Source: Prevotella sp. UBA2850
GTDB taxonomy: Bacteria; Bacteroidota; Bacteroidia; Bacteroidales; Bacteroidaceae
Reading direction: 5' to 3'
Assembly (NCBI GenBank): GCA_002350805.1
Contig: DEFO01000034.1
Location: 1 to 33,554, forward strand
Length of the DNA stretch: 33,554 nt
Shown here piece after piece: positions 1 through 8,895 of this stretch (position 1 is the first letter of the stretch; the number at the start of each line of letters is the position of its first letter). The notes below the pieces were generated by a model, which worked only from the letters and a program-made list of their open reading frames with translations, made no database searches and had not been told where the DNA came from. A program made the translations under genes and the position numbers.

Positions 1-17
1 TGAAATCAGGAAAAGTC

Positions 18-183
18 AATTAGCCTCCAATTAGGCATTAATTATGTTGCAATTAGGCATTAATTACGATGCAATTAGGCATTAATTAGAGTGTAATTTG
101 TTAACTAATTGCAACCTTTCCAGGCATTAATTGAAAATGGGTGAGCCAAAGGCTCATTTCCGGTCTAATAACCTATCTAGGAT
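18..183 (+). repeat. Phased AATT repeat element, copy A
   Basis: AATT occurs at 18, 29, 40, 51, 62, 73, 84 and 95, exactly every 11 bases, and then near 107 and 129. The larger unit is a 22-base repeat whose core AATTAGGCATTAATT starts at 29, 51 and 73. A near-palindrome centred on GTTAAC lies at 95-110. A tail follows with a hairpin TGAGCC-AAA-GGCTCA at 142-156 and the motif CCTATCTAGGAT near 172-183. A related copy lies in opposite orientation at 29432-29618. AATT placed once per helical turn is expected to bend DNA; the function is unknown. The left end may extend beyond the part recognised here. Confidence 0.85.
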
Positions 184-459
184 TAACCCTTAAAACGGCA
201 TATCTGCACCTTGATTCTTTTCCTGTCGACGACTCGTAATCAAGAATTATTGAGCCAACAAGACAATTATATGGGCAGTGCTCTTTTTGAAAAGAACCGA
301 CATATTTTTGACATATTATAGTTCAAAGACCATTACTATGTTTTGTTTTTTTAACGACAATCTTTCCCTGATTGATACTTCAGAATATAACATTTGTGGC
401 TTTATGAAGTCATTTTATTACCTTCTTTGACAGTAAATAGCAAAAAAAAGGAAAAATTG
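184..459. other. Non-coding spacer, nothing recognised
   Basis: This AT-rich stretch separates the phased repeat element from the promoter of the polysaccharide locus. I see no convincing reading frame, tRNA or strong terminator hairpin in it. Confidence 0.5.
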
Positions 460-491
460 TTGGCTGGTTTCTAGAAAAATGGTAACTTTGT
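460..491 (+). promoter_or_regulatory. Bacteroidota-type promoter of the polysaccharide locus
   Basis: TTG at 460-462 and TAACTTTG at 483-490 are 20 bases apart, matching the -33 and -7 boxes (TAnnTTTG) of the Bacteroidota housekeeping sigma factor. Transcription should start near 497, giving an untranslated leader of about 175 bases before the ATG at 675. Such long leaders in Bacteroidales capsule loci are known targets of NusG-like (UpxY) antiterminators. No such gene is in the window. Confidence 0.75.
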
Positions 492-674
492 ACACATAGA
501 AAAGTGCCATCTGTTGTGCCCCGAGAATGAGAAAGTTAAGAATCATCTTTACTGCCCTTACGCATCTTGAAATATGAGTTCTTCTCTTTCCGAGAATCTT
601 CGAGTTCAACTTCGGGTACACCTAGAAGCCCAATAATGACAAGATTTAAAGAATTGTTTAATCATTCAACCATT

Positions 675-1490
675 ATGATGAAAAAGTACATTCAATTTGC
701 ATGTTTGGCCGCCATGTTGACGATGACATCATGCGGCAGCCAAAAGAACATTTACCTTCAGGACATGGAGGAAACACAAGAGTATCCTGTCATACAGAAA
801 TATGAAGCCGTCATACAGCGTGACGACAAACTGAGTATTGTGGTCAACTGTAAAGACCCAGAATTGGCTCTTCCATACAACATCCCTGGTACAGGAAGCT
901 ATTCTATAGGTTCCGATGGGTCTATCAATACAACTGTTGGACAAGTTGCTTCTAGTGACAAAGACAAGCCAGGTTATTTGGTTGACATCAATGGCGACAT
1001 CCACTTCCCTGTTTTAGGCAGATTGCATGTTGAAGGTCTTACACGAAACCAATTGACCAACCTCATTAAGAGCAAACTAACTGAGCAGCAATTACTGAAA
1101 GATCCACTGGTCATGGTAGACTTCCTGAATTTCAAGTTCTCTGTTTTAGGTGAGGTCGGCCATGTCGGCACGTTTAATGTGACAGGTGACCGTATCACCA
1201 TCCTTGAAGCGATAGCTATGGCGGGAGACTTAAAAGAAACCTCCAGAATTGACCGTGTAGCCATCATCCGTGACTATGGAAACAAACGCCGTATTATGCA
1301 CGTTGACCTGCGTTCGAAAGACGTATTCCAGTCGCCGGCATACTATCTTCACCAGAATGACATCATCTATGTCGAGCCCAATTCCGTGAAGACAGAAACC
1401 GATTCACAACGTAAGTTGAGCTATTGGACCATGGCCTTATCAGCAATAACGACCATCACTACTGTGGTGCTTTATTTCATCAAAAAATAA
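675..1490 (+). CDS. Polysaccharide export lipoprotein, Wza/BexD-like
   Basis: This is an outer-membrane polysaccharide export protein, predicted to help form the channel through which the polymer leaves the cell. The ATG at 675 (or 678) is chosen because it gives a clean lipoprotein signal ending in MTSC with the lipidated Cys at residue 20; the frame stays open upstream only through a TTG. After the Cys come a Poly_export domain (about residues 45-150, with RDDKLSIVVN near its start) and one SLBB domain (about 165-220, containing VLGEVGHVGTF). A C-terminal hydrophobic helix ends in VVLYFIKK and may span the outer membrane as in Wza. At 271 residues it is shorter than E. coli Wza, as is usual in Bacteroidota. 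It is the first gene of the locus and an intrinsic terminator follows it. Confidence 0.88.
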   Translation: MMKKYIQFACLAAMLTMTSCGSQKNIYLQDMEETQEYPVIQKYEAVIQRDDKLSIVVNCKDPELALPYNIPGTGSYSIGSDGSINTTVGQVASSDKDKPGYLVDINGDIHFPVLGRLHVEGLTRNQLTNLIKSKLTEQQLLKDPLVMVDFLNFKFSVLGEVGHVGTFNVTGDRITILEAIAMAGDLKETSRIDRVAIIRDYGNKRRIMHVDLRSKDVFQSPAYYLHQNDIIYVEPNSVKTETDSQRKLSYWTMALSAITTITTVVLYFIKK

Positions 1491-1526
1491 GTAGCCAGTT
1501 GGAAAACTAAAGATGATACGGACAAA

Positions 1527-1562
1527 AGAGGGCGTGCAAAAAGCAGCATGCCCTCTTTTTTT
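1527..1562 (+). terminator. Intrinsic terminator inside the polysaccharide locus
   Basis: AGAGGGCGTGC at 1527-1537 pairs with GCATGCCCTCT at 1546-1556 (11 pairs including one G-U) around an 8-base loop, followed by a run of seven T. It lies between the first and second exporter genes. I see no good TAnnTTTG promoter between it and 1634, so downstream expression may need read-through or antitermination. Confidence 0.8.
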
Positions 1563-1633
1563 GCATTTATTGAGGTAGTATAACAATAAAAACGGCAAAA
1601 ATGGGTTATAAATTATATATAAAACCATTAAGA

Positions 1634-4201
1634 ATGAAAAGGAATATCATTTTGACCATATTTGCTGTCCTGCTTGCAATGAGTACGTCAGCCCAATCGA
1701 CCATGACCGACACCCAGGTGATGGAGATGCTGATGAAAGAGAAGGCGGCCGGCACCTCACAACAACAGATTGTCACCAAACTGATGCAGAGCGGCGTGGA
1801 CATACAACAGCTGCGACGCGTGCAAAAACTGGCGGAACGCGAGATGAAAGGCACCGGACTGGGCAACCTGTCGTCGTCGACCAGCACACAGGACCGCAGC
1901 CGCGTGGCTAACGGCAAACGACGCGAGGACTACCAGCGACTGGAGACCACCTCGCAGCAGGTGAAAGACATCAACCCACAGAGAAGGGCCATGACGACCT
2001 ACGACGAGACGAACCCCGAGTGGGTGATGATGCAAGACGAGCTGAACACGTTTATGCCCGACTCGACGGCCCTGCTCCAGCAGTTGCTGGCCGAGCGCGA
2101 CAAGAACAAGAAGAAAGTGTTCGGACGTGACATCTTCAACAATAAAGACCTGACCTTCGAACCCAATATGAATATCGCCACGCCACAGAACTACCGTCTG
2201 GGACCTGGCGACGCCGTGTTTATCGACATCTACGGTGCCTCGCAGAAAAGCATCGAGAGCACCGTGTCGCCCGACGGTACCGTGACCATCGAAGGCTTCG
2301 GACCCGTGAACGTGAGCGGCATGACCGTCAGTCAGGCCAACGCTCATCTGCGCGCCACCCTGGGCACACGCTACAGCAGCAGCCAGATTAAGCTCACCGT
2401 GGGACAAACCCGTACCATCATGGTGAACGTGATGGGCGAGGTGAAGATGCCGGGAACCTACACGCTGTCGGCCTTCGCCACCGTCTTCCATGCCCTCTAC
2501 ATGGCTGGAGGCACCAACGACCTGGGTACGCTGCGTAACATCAAGGTGTACAGAAACAACAAACTCGTCACCACCGTCGACATCTACGACTATATCCTCA
2601 ACGGCAAGCTGACTGGCAACGTACGGCTGGCCGACAACGACGTGATTGTGGTGGGGCCCTACGACTGTCTGGTGAACATCACCGGAAAGGTGAAGCGACC
2701 CATGATCTACGAGATGCGCAAGAACGAAAGCGTGAACACGCTGCTGAAATATGCCGGAGGATTCACCGGCGACGCCTACACCAAACAGGTGAGACTGGTG
2801 CGCAAGACCGGCCGCGACTATTCGGTGCATAACGTGGAGGAGTTCGACTTCTCAACCTTCCAGCTGGCCGACGAGGACTCAGTGAGCGTTGACAGCATCA
2901 TCTCACGCTTCTCGAACATGGTGGAGCTGAAAGGTGCCGTGTTCCGCCCGGGCATGTACCAGGTGGGCGGACAGATATACAGCGTGCGCACCCTGCTGGA
3001 GGCCGCCGAGGGACTGAAGGAAGAAGCCTTCACCACCCATGCCGTGATGCACCGCATGAAGGCCGACCGCACACTGGAGGTGGTGCCCGTCGACGTGGAA
3101 GGCATCCTCAGCGGCAGCGTGGCCGACATCCCGCTGAAGCCCAACGACGTGCTGTTCATCCCCACCAAGAAGGAGATGATGGAGGAACAGACCATCACCA
3201 TCCATGGCGAGGTGCACTATCCCGGCATCTACAAATATGCTGACAACGAGACGCTGGAGGACTTTATCCTGCAGGCTGGCGGACTGAAAGAGAGTGCCTC
3301 GACCGTGAAGGTGGACGTGGCACGCCGCATGAGCAACCCCAAGGCCCTGACCACCGACAGTCTGATAGCACGCACCTACAGTCTGACGCTGAAAGACGGT
3401 TTTGTGATCGACGGTGAGAACGGCTTCAAGCTGCAGCCCTTCGACGAGGTTTACGTACGCAAGAGCCCGGGTTTCAACCGTCAGCAGAACGTGAGCATCG
3501 ACGGTGAGGTGATGTTCAGCGGCACCTATACCCTGGCGAAGAAAGACCAACGGCTGAGCGACCTGGTGAGGGCGGCAGGCGGAGTGAACGACCGCGCCTA
3601 CGTGAAAGGCGCAAGGCTGGAGCGCCGTTACACCCCCGAGGAGCGTATCAGGGCCGAGGCCGTACTGCGCAAGGCCCGTGAGGAACTGGAGACCTCCCTG
3701 CTGGAACAGGCAGCACGCACCGGTAACAGCAACCTGAGCAGCCTGAGCAACAAGGAGCAACTGCGCAAATATGAGGTGGGCAGCACCTACCCCGTTGGCA
3801 TTGAGCTGGACAAGGCCCTCGCCCACCCCGGCGGCAGTGACGACATCATCCTGCGTGAGGGCGACCGACTGGTGGTGCCCCAGTATGAAGCCACGGTGAA
3901 AGTGAACGGCGAGGTGATGTATCCCAACACTGTAGGTTATATCAAGGGCAAGAGCACTAGCTACTATATCGATCAGGCTGGCGGATTCTCTAACAAAGCC
4001 AAGAAGCGCAAGACTTACATCATCTACATGAATGGCAAGGTAGAGACCGTAGCCCACAACGCAAAACCAGAGCCTGGCTGCGAGATTGTCGTGCCTTCGA
4101 AATCAATCAGCAAGACATCCATCTCTGAGACCTTGAGCATTGCAACAGGTGTAAGCTCTTTTGCTGCCGTAATTGCCACATTAATTAGTTTAATCAAATA
4201 A
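1634..4201 (+). CDS. Multi-SLBB capsule/exopolysaccharide export protein
   Basis: A large periplasmic/outer-membrane polysaccharide export protein of 855 residues. The ATG at 1634 gives a signal peptide ending MSTSAQ; an upstream in-frame ATG at 1601 would add 11 residues and weaken it. A Poly_export domain (about residues 180-250, YRLGPGDAVFIDIYG) is followed by six SLBB-type repeats, each starting with a pattern like VMGEVKMPGTY: VMGEVKMPG, ITGKVKRPM, LKGAVFRPG, IHGEVHYPG, IDGEVMFSG and VNGEVMYPN. A hydrophobic helix near the C-terminus (TGVSSFAAVIATLISLIK) mirrors that of the upstream lipoprotein. It is clearly more GC-rich than the genes after it, suggesting it is a conserved core component. 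The next gene starts three bases after the stop, so they are likely co-translated. Confidence 0.9.
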   Translation: MKRNIILTIFAVLLAMSTSAQSTMTDTQVMEMLMKEKAAGTSQQQIVTKLMQSGVDIQQLRRVQKLAEREMKGTGLGNLSSSTSTQDRSRVANGKRREDYQRLETTSQQVKDINPQRRAMTTYDETNPEWVMMQDELNTFMPDSTALLQQLLAERDKNKKKVFGRDIFNNKDLTFEPNMNIATPQNYRLGPGDAVFIDIYGASQKSIESTVSPDGTVTIEGFGPVNVSGMTVSQANAHLRATLGTRYSSSQIKLTVGQTRTIMVNVMGEVKMPGTYTLSAFATVFHALYMAGGTNDLGTLRNIKVYRNNKLVTTVDIYDYILNGKLTGNVRLADNDVIVVGPYDCLVNITGKVKRPMIYEMRKNESVNTLLKYAGGFTGDAYTKQVRLVRKTGRDYSVHNVEEFDFSTFQLADEDSVSVDSIISRFSNMVELKGAVFRPGMYQVGGQIYSVRTLLEAAEGLKEEAFTTHAVMHRMKADRTLEVVPVDVEGILSGSVADIPLKPNDVLFIPTKKEMMEEQTITIHGEVHYPGIYKYADNETLEDFILQAGGLKESASTVKVDVARRMSNPKALTTDSLIARTYSLTLKDGFVIDGENGFKLQPFDEVYVRKSPGFNRQQNVSIDGEVMFSGTYTLAKKDQRLSDLVRAAGGVNDRAYVKGARLERRYTPEERIRAEAVLRKAREELETSLLEQAARTGNSNLSSLSNKEQLRKYEVGSTYPVGIELDKALAHPGGSDDIILREGDRLVVPQYEATVKVNGEVMYPNTVGYIKGKSTSYYIDQAGGFSNKAKKRKTYIIYMNGKVETVAHNAKPEPGCEIVVPSKSISKTSISETLSIATGVSSFAAVIATLISLIK

Positions 4202-4204
4202 GAT

Positions 4205-5233
4205 ATGAACGAAAATAACAATTCGAAAATAATAGATCTCAGGGAAATCATCAAAAGACTGTGGGACAATAAAATGGTCTTTATAAAAGTACTACCCATC
4301 GTCTTCGTACTGTCGTGTGTATATATTGTCAGCATACCTCGCACATACTCTACAGATGCAAAGCTTGCTCCAGAAATGGGGAATGCCATTAACGGAGGTA
4401 CACTTGGTTCCATAGCTTCAGCTTTTGGTTTCGACTTTGGTGACATGCAAACAACCGATGCCATAACCCCGTTGCTCTATCCAGACCTCATGGAAGACAA
4501 TGCTTTTGCAACAAAGCTTTTTGCCATTAAGGTTGAAAACAACAAAGGAGACATAAAAAGTACCTATTACGAATACTTGAAAAAATACCAAAAGTATCCT
4601 TGGTGGAAATCAAGTATCAGCTGGATCAGGAGATTATTTGAAAAAAATCAGCCTGTTGCCAATAAGGAATTCAACCCCTACGCACTCACAAAGAAAGATA
4701 ACGACATTGTCAATAAAATAAGAAAAAATGTTAAACTTAGCGTAGACAAGAAATCTGGGGTGATTACTTTAAACACTCAAGATCAAGATCCACGTATTTG
4801 CAAAACACTCGCAGATTCTATTATGGGTATTCTACAGGAGTTTATCACCGAGTACAGAACAAACAAAGCTCGTGCCGACCTTGCATACTATAAGAGAATA
4901 ACAGCTGAAGCCAAACATGAATACGAAAAAGCCCGCCAACGATATGGCAGCTATTCAGACGCTAACACAGACGTTATTCTTGAAAGTGTACGAGCAAAAC
5001 GGAATGACTTGGAAAATGACATGCAATTAAAATATAATACTTACACTACACTGAACAACCAGCTTCAAGCTGCCAAAGCAAAAGTGCAGGAGCGGACACC
5101 CGTCTTCACTATGTTAAAGGGAGCAACAATACCCATCAGGCCATCTGCCCCCAAAAGGATGCTGTTTGTCTTAGAAATGCTTGTCCTATCTTTTCTTCTT
5201 ACTGCTTTGTTTGTATATTATAAGGAATCATAG
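4205..5233 (+). CDS. Wzz-like chain-length determinant protein
   Basis: An inner-membrane polysaccharide co-polymerase that would set polymer length together with the Wzy-like protein. The 342-residue protein has a cytoplasmic N-terminus (LREIIKRLW), TM1 at about residues 28-46, a long periplasmic region rich in charged helices (about 215-300, probably coiled coil) and a second TM helix near the C-terminus (LEMLVLSFLLTALFVYY). The proline-rich segment just before TM2 (IPIRPSAPKRM) is typical of the Wzz family. It has no C-terminal tyrosine-kinase (BY-kinase) domain, and no separate kinase or phosphatase is visible in the window. From here base composition turns AT-rich. Confidence 0.88.
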   Translation: MNENNNSKIIDLREIIKRLWDNKMVFIKVLPIVFVLSCVYIVSIPRTYSTDAKLAPEMGNAINGGTLGSIASAFGFDFGDMQTTDAITPLLYPDLMEDNAFATKLFAIKVENNKGDIKSTYYEYLKKYQKYPWWKSSISWIRRLFEKNQPVANKEFNPYALTKKDNDIVNKIRKNVKLSVDKKSGVITLNTQDQDPRICKTLADSIMGILQEFITEYRTNKARADLAYYKRITAEAKHEYEKARQRYGSYSDANTDVILESVRAKRNDLENDMQLKYNTYTTLNNQLQAAKAKVQERTPVFTMLKGATIPIRPSAPKRMLFVLEMLVLSFLLTALFVYYKES

Positions 5234-5258
5234 GCTGCCTACAACTATAAAAGCACAA

Positions 5259-6590
5259 ATGATTATGTTCAGAAAAAAGACGATTATCTCTAGCAAGAAG
5301 CAAAAGGCACTGAAAAATATTGGATGGGCTCTTTGTGGGAAAATAGTCAATTTGATGGGCATGCTCATCGTAGGTATTATCGTGGCGCGCTATCTGGGTA
5401 AAGAGCAATATGGAATCATGAACTATGTAATCAGTATTGTTACTATTTTTCAGGTTTTCGCTGATTTTGGCCTCGATTTTATTCAGATCCGTGAAGAGTC
5501 GAAGACTCCTTACTTAAAGGACAAGATTATTGGTACCACTTTTATATTGAAACTCAGCTTTGCATTTCTAGCATTTCTAGCAGTCACAATAATTAGTCTC
5601 CTTTTCGAGAAAACTCTAGAAATACGTCTCTATATCATTATTTATGCTTTCTCTATCATATTAAATAGCACTTGGGTAAGCAGAAACCATTTCACTTCAA
5701 TTGTCTGGAACGAGTATGTGGTAAAAACAGAGATTTCTCGAACCATTATTGGTATGATTATCAAACTAAGTTTTGTGGTTCTTAGCCTTCCACTCATTTG
5801 GTTTATCGGTTCTCTGGTCATTGATTCTCTTCTTCTGGCTACTGGTTATGTTTTATCCTATACAAAAAAGGTAGATTCTATCAGAAAATGGCATTTTGAC
5901 AAAACGCTAGCCAGATATATGATTAAGCAATCTTTTCCATTGTTGCTCTCAGGAGCAGCGATTATTGTCTATAACCGTATCGACCAAATAATGATAGGCA
6001 ACTTAGTGGATCAAAGCCACCTTGGTATATATTCTGTAGCCGTTCGTTTTTCAGAAGTGCTTGTGTTTATACCCACCATTATAGCCCAAACAGTAAGTCC
6101 CATGCTCGTTGAAGCACGCCAGAAGGACATGAAGCATTATGAGCAACTGTCTTATACATTCATGAATGTCACTGTAACTATATGCATTCTTCTTGCCATA
6201 GCTACCAGCCTACTGTCTTATCCAATTGTCTATTTCACTTTCGGCAAAACCTACATCAACGCCGCACCCATATTGGCCATTCTCGCTTTCAAAGTAATAG
6301 GTGATGCTCTCTCTCAAACTTCTGGACAGTTGATTATCATTGAAGGGATACAAAAATATGCACCATTGAGGAATATCATAGGCTGTCTAGCATGTATCTT
6401 TCTTAATCTTTTTTTTATTACAAGATACGGTATACATGGAGCTGCCTATGTAGCCATAATCACAATTTTTACCTCGGGAACATTAGTTGATTTTTTCATT
6501 CCAGCCTATAAGAGAATATTCCATAAGCAAGTTTGCGCTATTTTCATTGGCTGGAAAGACATCATTCACATTAAGACTTTACTACAATGA
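5259..6590 (+). CDS. Wzx-type oligosaccharide flippase
   Basis: A multi-spanning membrane protein of the MOP/polysaccharide transport family, predicted to flip undecaprenyl-linked repeat units across the inner membrane. The N-terminal region (NIGWALCGKIVNLMGMLIVGIIVARYLGKEQYG, in two stretches around residues 18-50) is the classic start of this family, and about 12 hydrophobic segments follow. The ATG at 5259 is preferred over an upstream TTG lying inside the preceding gene; ATG 5265 is also possible. The gene overlaps the following one by four bases (ATGA), a sign of translational coupling. Confidence 0.88.
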   Translation: MIMFRKKTIISSKKQKALKNIGWALCGKIVNLMGMLIVGIIVARYLGKEQYGIMNYVISIVTIFQVFADFGLDFIQIREESKTPYLKDKIIGTTFILKLSFAFLAFLAVTIISLLFEKTLEIRLYIIIYAFSIILNSTWVSRNHFTSIVWNEYVVKTEISRTIIGMIIKLSFVVLSLPLIWFIGSLVIDSLLLATGYVLSYTKKVDSIRKWHFDKTLARYMIKQSFPLLLSGAAIIVYNRIDQIMIGNLVDQSHLGIYSVAVRFSEVLVFIPTIIAQTVSPMLVEARQKDMKHYEQLSYTFMNVTVTICILLAIATSLLSYPIVYFTFGKTYINAAPILAILAFKVIGDALSQTSGQLIIIEGIQKYAPLRNIIGCLACIFLNLFFITRYGIHGAAYVAIITIFTSGTLVDFFIPAYKRIFHKQVCAIFIGWKDIIHIKTLLQ

Positions 6591-7600
6591 CTGTAAACCA
6601 AATAAAAGAAAAAATCAGAGTTCGGCTTCCACAGCCCTTTTTGTTTCTAATAGAACTCGCGTCCTATTGGAAGCGGTTATGCCGCTATAATGCCAGCATC
6701 AACACTGAAAGAGATAAAGAGAAAATGGAATATATACTGCTGCGAGAGAACCATGTAATAGAAAAGGGAATGTCAATGCGTCATCCACGCCAAGGCTTCG
6801 GCCAAGCAAAAGTACTGACACTCATAGACAGGCTTAAACGCTACTATAAACTGTACGGTCATGAAGATAAGCGTTTCATGTACTATCCTATGGCTACAAT
6901 CAAAGCCTACATTTCTTATCATCAGAAAGACCAAGTTGATATAACTGCCATACAGAACCTTTATCTGCAGCTTTGTCAAGAGACAGGGATAACTGATGAC
7001 CAATTAACCATGTCAGCAGGTATAGAAATCATGCAAGGAAAAGAACTTGAACTTCAAGCAAAAAAAGATTTTTCGTCATTACTATATAACAGGCATTCTA
7101 TCAGATACTTCAAAGACGAACCACCTTCAATCCAACAGATTGAACAAGCACTGAGACTCGCATCTCGAACGCCATCGGCTTGCAACCGTCAGGCTTGGCA
7201 CACACATGTCTTTTATGGTGCAGATGTACATGAATTACTTCGAATGCAAGGAGGGTGCAATGGCTTTTGTGACGATATCCATTGCTGTATTATTGTTACG
7301 GCCGATATGAAAGGCTTTCTTGCCCATGAGCCCTTTCAATGTTATATAGATGGAGGGATGTATGCGCAAAATCTTATTAATGCACTCCACTATGTAGGGC
7401 TTGGAAGTATACCGCTCTCATGCGGATTCATGAGTGGGAAGCTGCTTGGTATACAAAAGCGCTTTTCAATACCAAAGAACGAAGTGATGATTGTTATCAT
7501 CGGGACTGGTATTATATGCAATGAGACAAAAATTGCCATCTCTACCCGTAAACCCATTTTATCCACCAATACATATCACAAGCAAAATACTGCTGGATAA
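6587..7600 (+). CDS. Nitroreductase-family protein in polysaccharide locus
   Basis: An FMN-dependent nitroreductase-fold protein with an extra N-terminal region of about 160 residues. The fold starts around residue 165 with the FMN-binding pattern NRHSIRYF (168-175); PSACNRQAW (196-204) and GGMYAQNLINALHYVGLGS (256-274) are the other family signatures. The substrate is unknown. Such proteins recur in Bacteroidota and Firmicutes polysaccharide loci next to pyruvyltransferases, so a redox step in sugar or repeat-unit modification is possible; this is inference. It overlaps the flippase gene by four bases, and its stop shares one base with the next start codon, so it is an integral operon member. 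Confidence 0.8.
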   Translation: MTVNQIKEKIRVRLPQPFLFLIELASYWKRLCRYNASINTERDKEKMEYILLRENHVIEKGMSMRHPRQGFGQAKVLTLIDRLKRYYKLYGHEDKRFMYYPMATIKAYISYHQKDQVDITAIQNLYLQLCQETGITDDQLTMSAGIEIMQGKELELQAKKDFSSLLYNRHSIRYFKDEPPSIQQIEQALRLASRTPSACNRQAWHTHVFYGADVHELLRMQGGCNGFCDDIHCCIIVTADMKGFLAHEPFQCYIDGGMYAQNLINALHYVGLGSIPLSCGFMSGKLLGIQKRFSIPKNEVMIVIIGTGIICNETKIAISTRKPILSTNTYHKQNTAG

Positions 7601-8895
7601 TGCATTATATTCCTTTCATATACTTCAGCTGCCTAACCTATTACTTTTGGCAAAAGCATAGGACCTTTGATTTGTCAGTATACATGTCATTGTTGTTCTG
7701 TATTACCTCACTATGTTGCGTGCTAATGGTAATAGGCGGATTCTTATCTGAAAAAGGAGGAGGAGTATTGGTGGATGGTGAAGTGCCTGAATTTGGTATC
7801 ATACCCACATTTCTTTATTGTGGACTTATCACGATAACCATAATTCCTTTCTCGTATATACGCCCTGAAAAGCTTATAAATATAAGAAACACACACCGAT
7901 TCACTATTTTTGCAATTACTCTGTTCATTGTCCTTCAAGGAGTATTGGTTTTGTATCTTGTTGGCGACTTCCTCTCAGATTTGCTCAATGGTGACTTTAG
8001 AGAATTAAAAAATGCACAATATGCTGGAGATATCACTCCAGCCGACGCGAAGATGCTCACTATGCCTATGCCATTACAGGTAATGTACATTTTCTGCAAT
8101 CTCAGCCTTCTTGGACTACCTCTTTTTTTCTACTATTCATGCATCGAAAAAAGGTCTCTTTGGCTTTCAGTATTACCACTTGTAGCCTCAATAAGTCCCA
8201 TATTAAGGGGAATGTTGTCAGCTGACCGAACAGAGATCATTCACTTCGGACTGATGTTTCTCTTTTGTATTGTTTTTTTTCAGAAATTCCTCACAAAAAA
8301 AACAATGGGCTTTCTGTGGATCACCAGTATACCCATCATAGCCGTCGGGCTGGCATATGTGGTTGCTGTTTCTACATCACGGTTTGAGAATGAAGACGAA
8401 GGAGCAATAGGTAGCATGTTGGAATATGCAGGTCAGTCATATATTAATTTCTGTTATTTCTATGATCATCATAATCCAGATTTATACTATGTGGAACGAG
8501 AGGTTCCCCTCACCTCCTATTTATTGTTCAAAAAGCAATATTCAGACACCAAAGAGGACCGAAGTTCGAAAGAAGGTTTTTTCATTGGCGTATTTGCTTC
8601 GCATGCGGGTTCATGGCTTATTGATACAGGGGTAATGGGAGCCATTCTCATAAGCTCGTTTTTTGCAATATTATGTTGCATAGTCATTCATAGATACAAT
8701 CGCACTGAGTTCGATATTGCAGATGTTCTTTTCATCTATGCTCTTGGAGCAGTTCCTACCTTTGGAATTTTTTACTATAGATACCATTCTATAGCTTATT
8801 CGCTTATTCTTCTAACAGCAGGATTATTATTCCTATTTGCCAAAATAGATTTCATTTGGAGTGACTATCACCATCAAAAGATTGAACAAACATGA
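7600..8895 (+). CDS. Wzy-like O-antigen/capsule repeat-unit polymerase
   Basis: A 431-residue inner-membrane protein with about 10-12 hydrophobic segments and a large hydrophilic loop at about residues 265-325. This is the layout of oligosaccharide repeat-unit polymerases. Wzy sequences are poorly conserved, so the call rests on topology and on its position between the flippase/Wzz genes and the glycosyltransferases. Its ATG overlaps the previous stop by one base (TAATG), and its end overlaps the next gene by four bases. Codon use is AT-rich like its neighbours. Confidence 0.75.
   Translation: MHYIPFIYFSCLTYYFWQKHRTFDLSVYMSLLFCITSLCCVLMVIGGFLSEKGGGVLVDGEVPEFGIIPTFLYCGLITITIIPFSYIRPEKLINIRNTHRFTIFAITLFIVLQGVLVLYLVGDFLSDLLNGDFRELKNAQYAGDITPADAKMLTMPMPLQVMYIFCNLSLLGLPLFFYYSCIEKRSLWLSVLPLVASISPILRGMLSADRTEIIHFGLMFLFCIVFFQKFLTKKTMGFLWITSIPIIAVGLAYVVAVSTSRFENEDEGAIGSMLEYAGQSYINFCYFYDHHNPDLYYVEREVPLTSYLLFKKQYSDTKEDRSSKEGFFIGVFASHAGSWLIDTGVMGAILISSFFAILCCIVIHRYNRTEFDIADVLFIYALGAVPTFGIFYYRYHSIAYSLILLTAGLLFLFAKIDFIWSDYHHQKIEQT

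Noticed and set aside
18..132. Regular short repeats at the left end resembling a CRISPR array
   Set aside because: The period is 11 or 22 bases with no unique spacers of 30 bases or more, and no cas genes are present; it is a phased low-complexity repeat.
1757..4057. Long open frames on the minus strand opposite the SLBB exporter gene
   Set aside because: They are His/Val/Gln-rich mirror frames caused by the GC-rich codon use of the real gene; no domain, signal or promoter is visible, and the + strand has six clear SLBB repeats.
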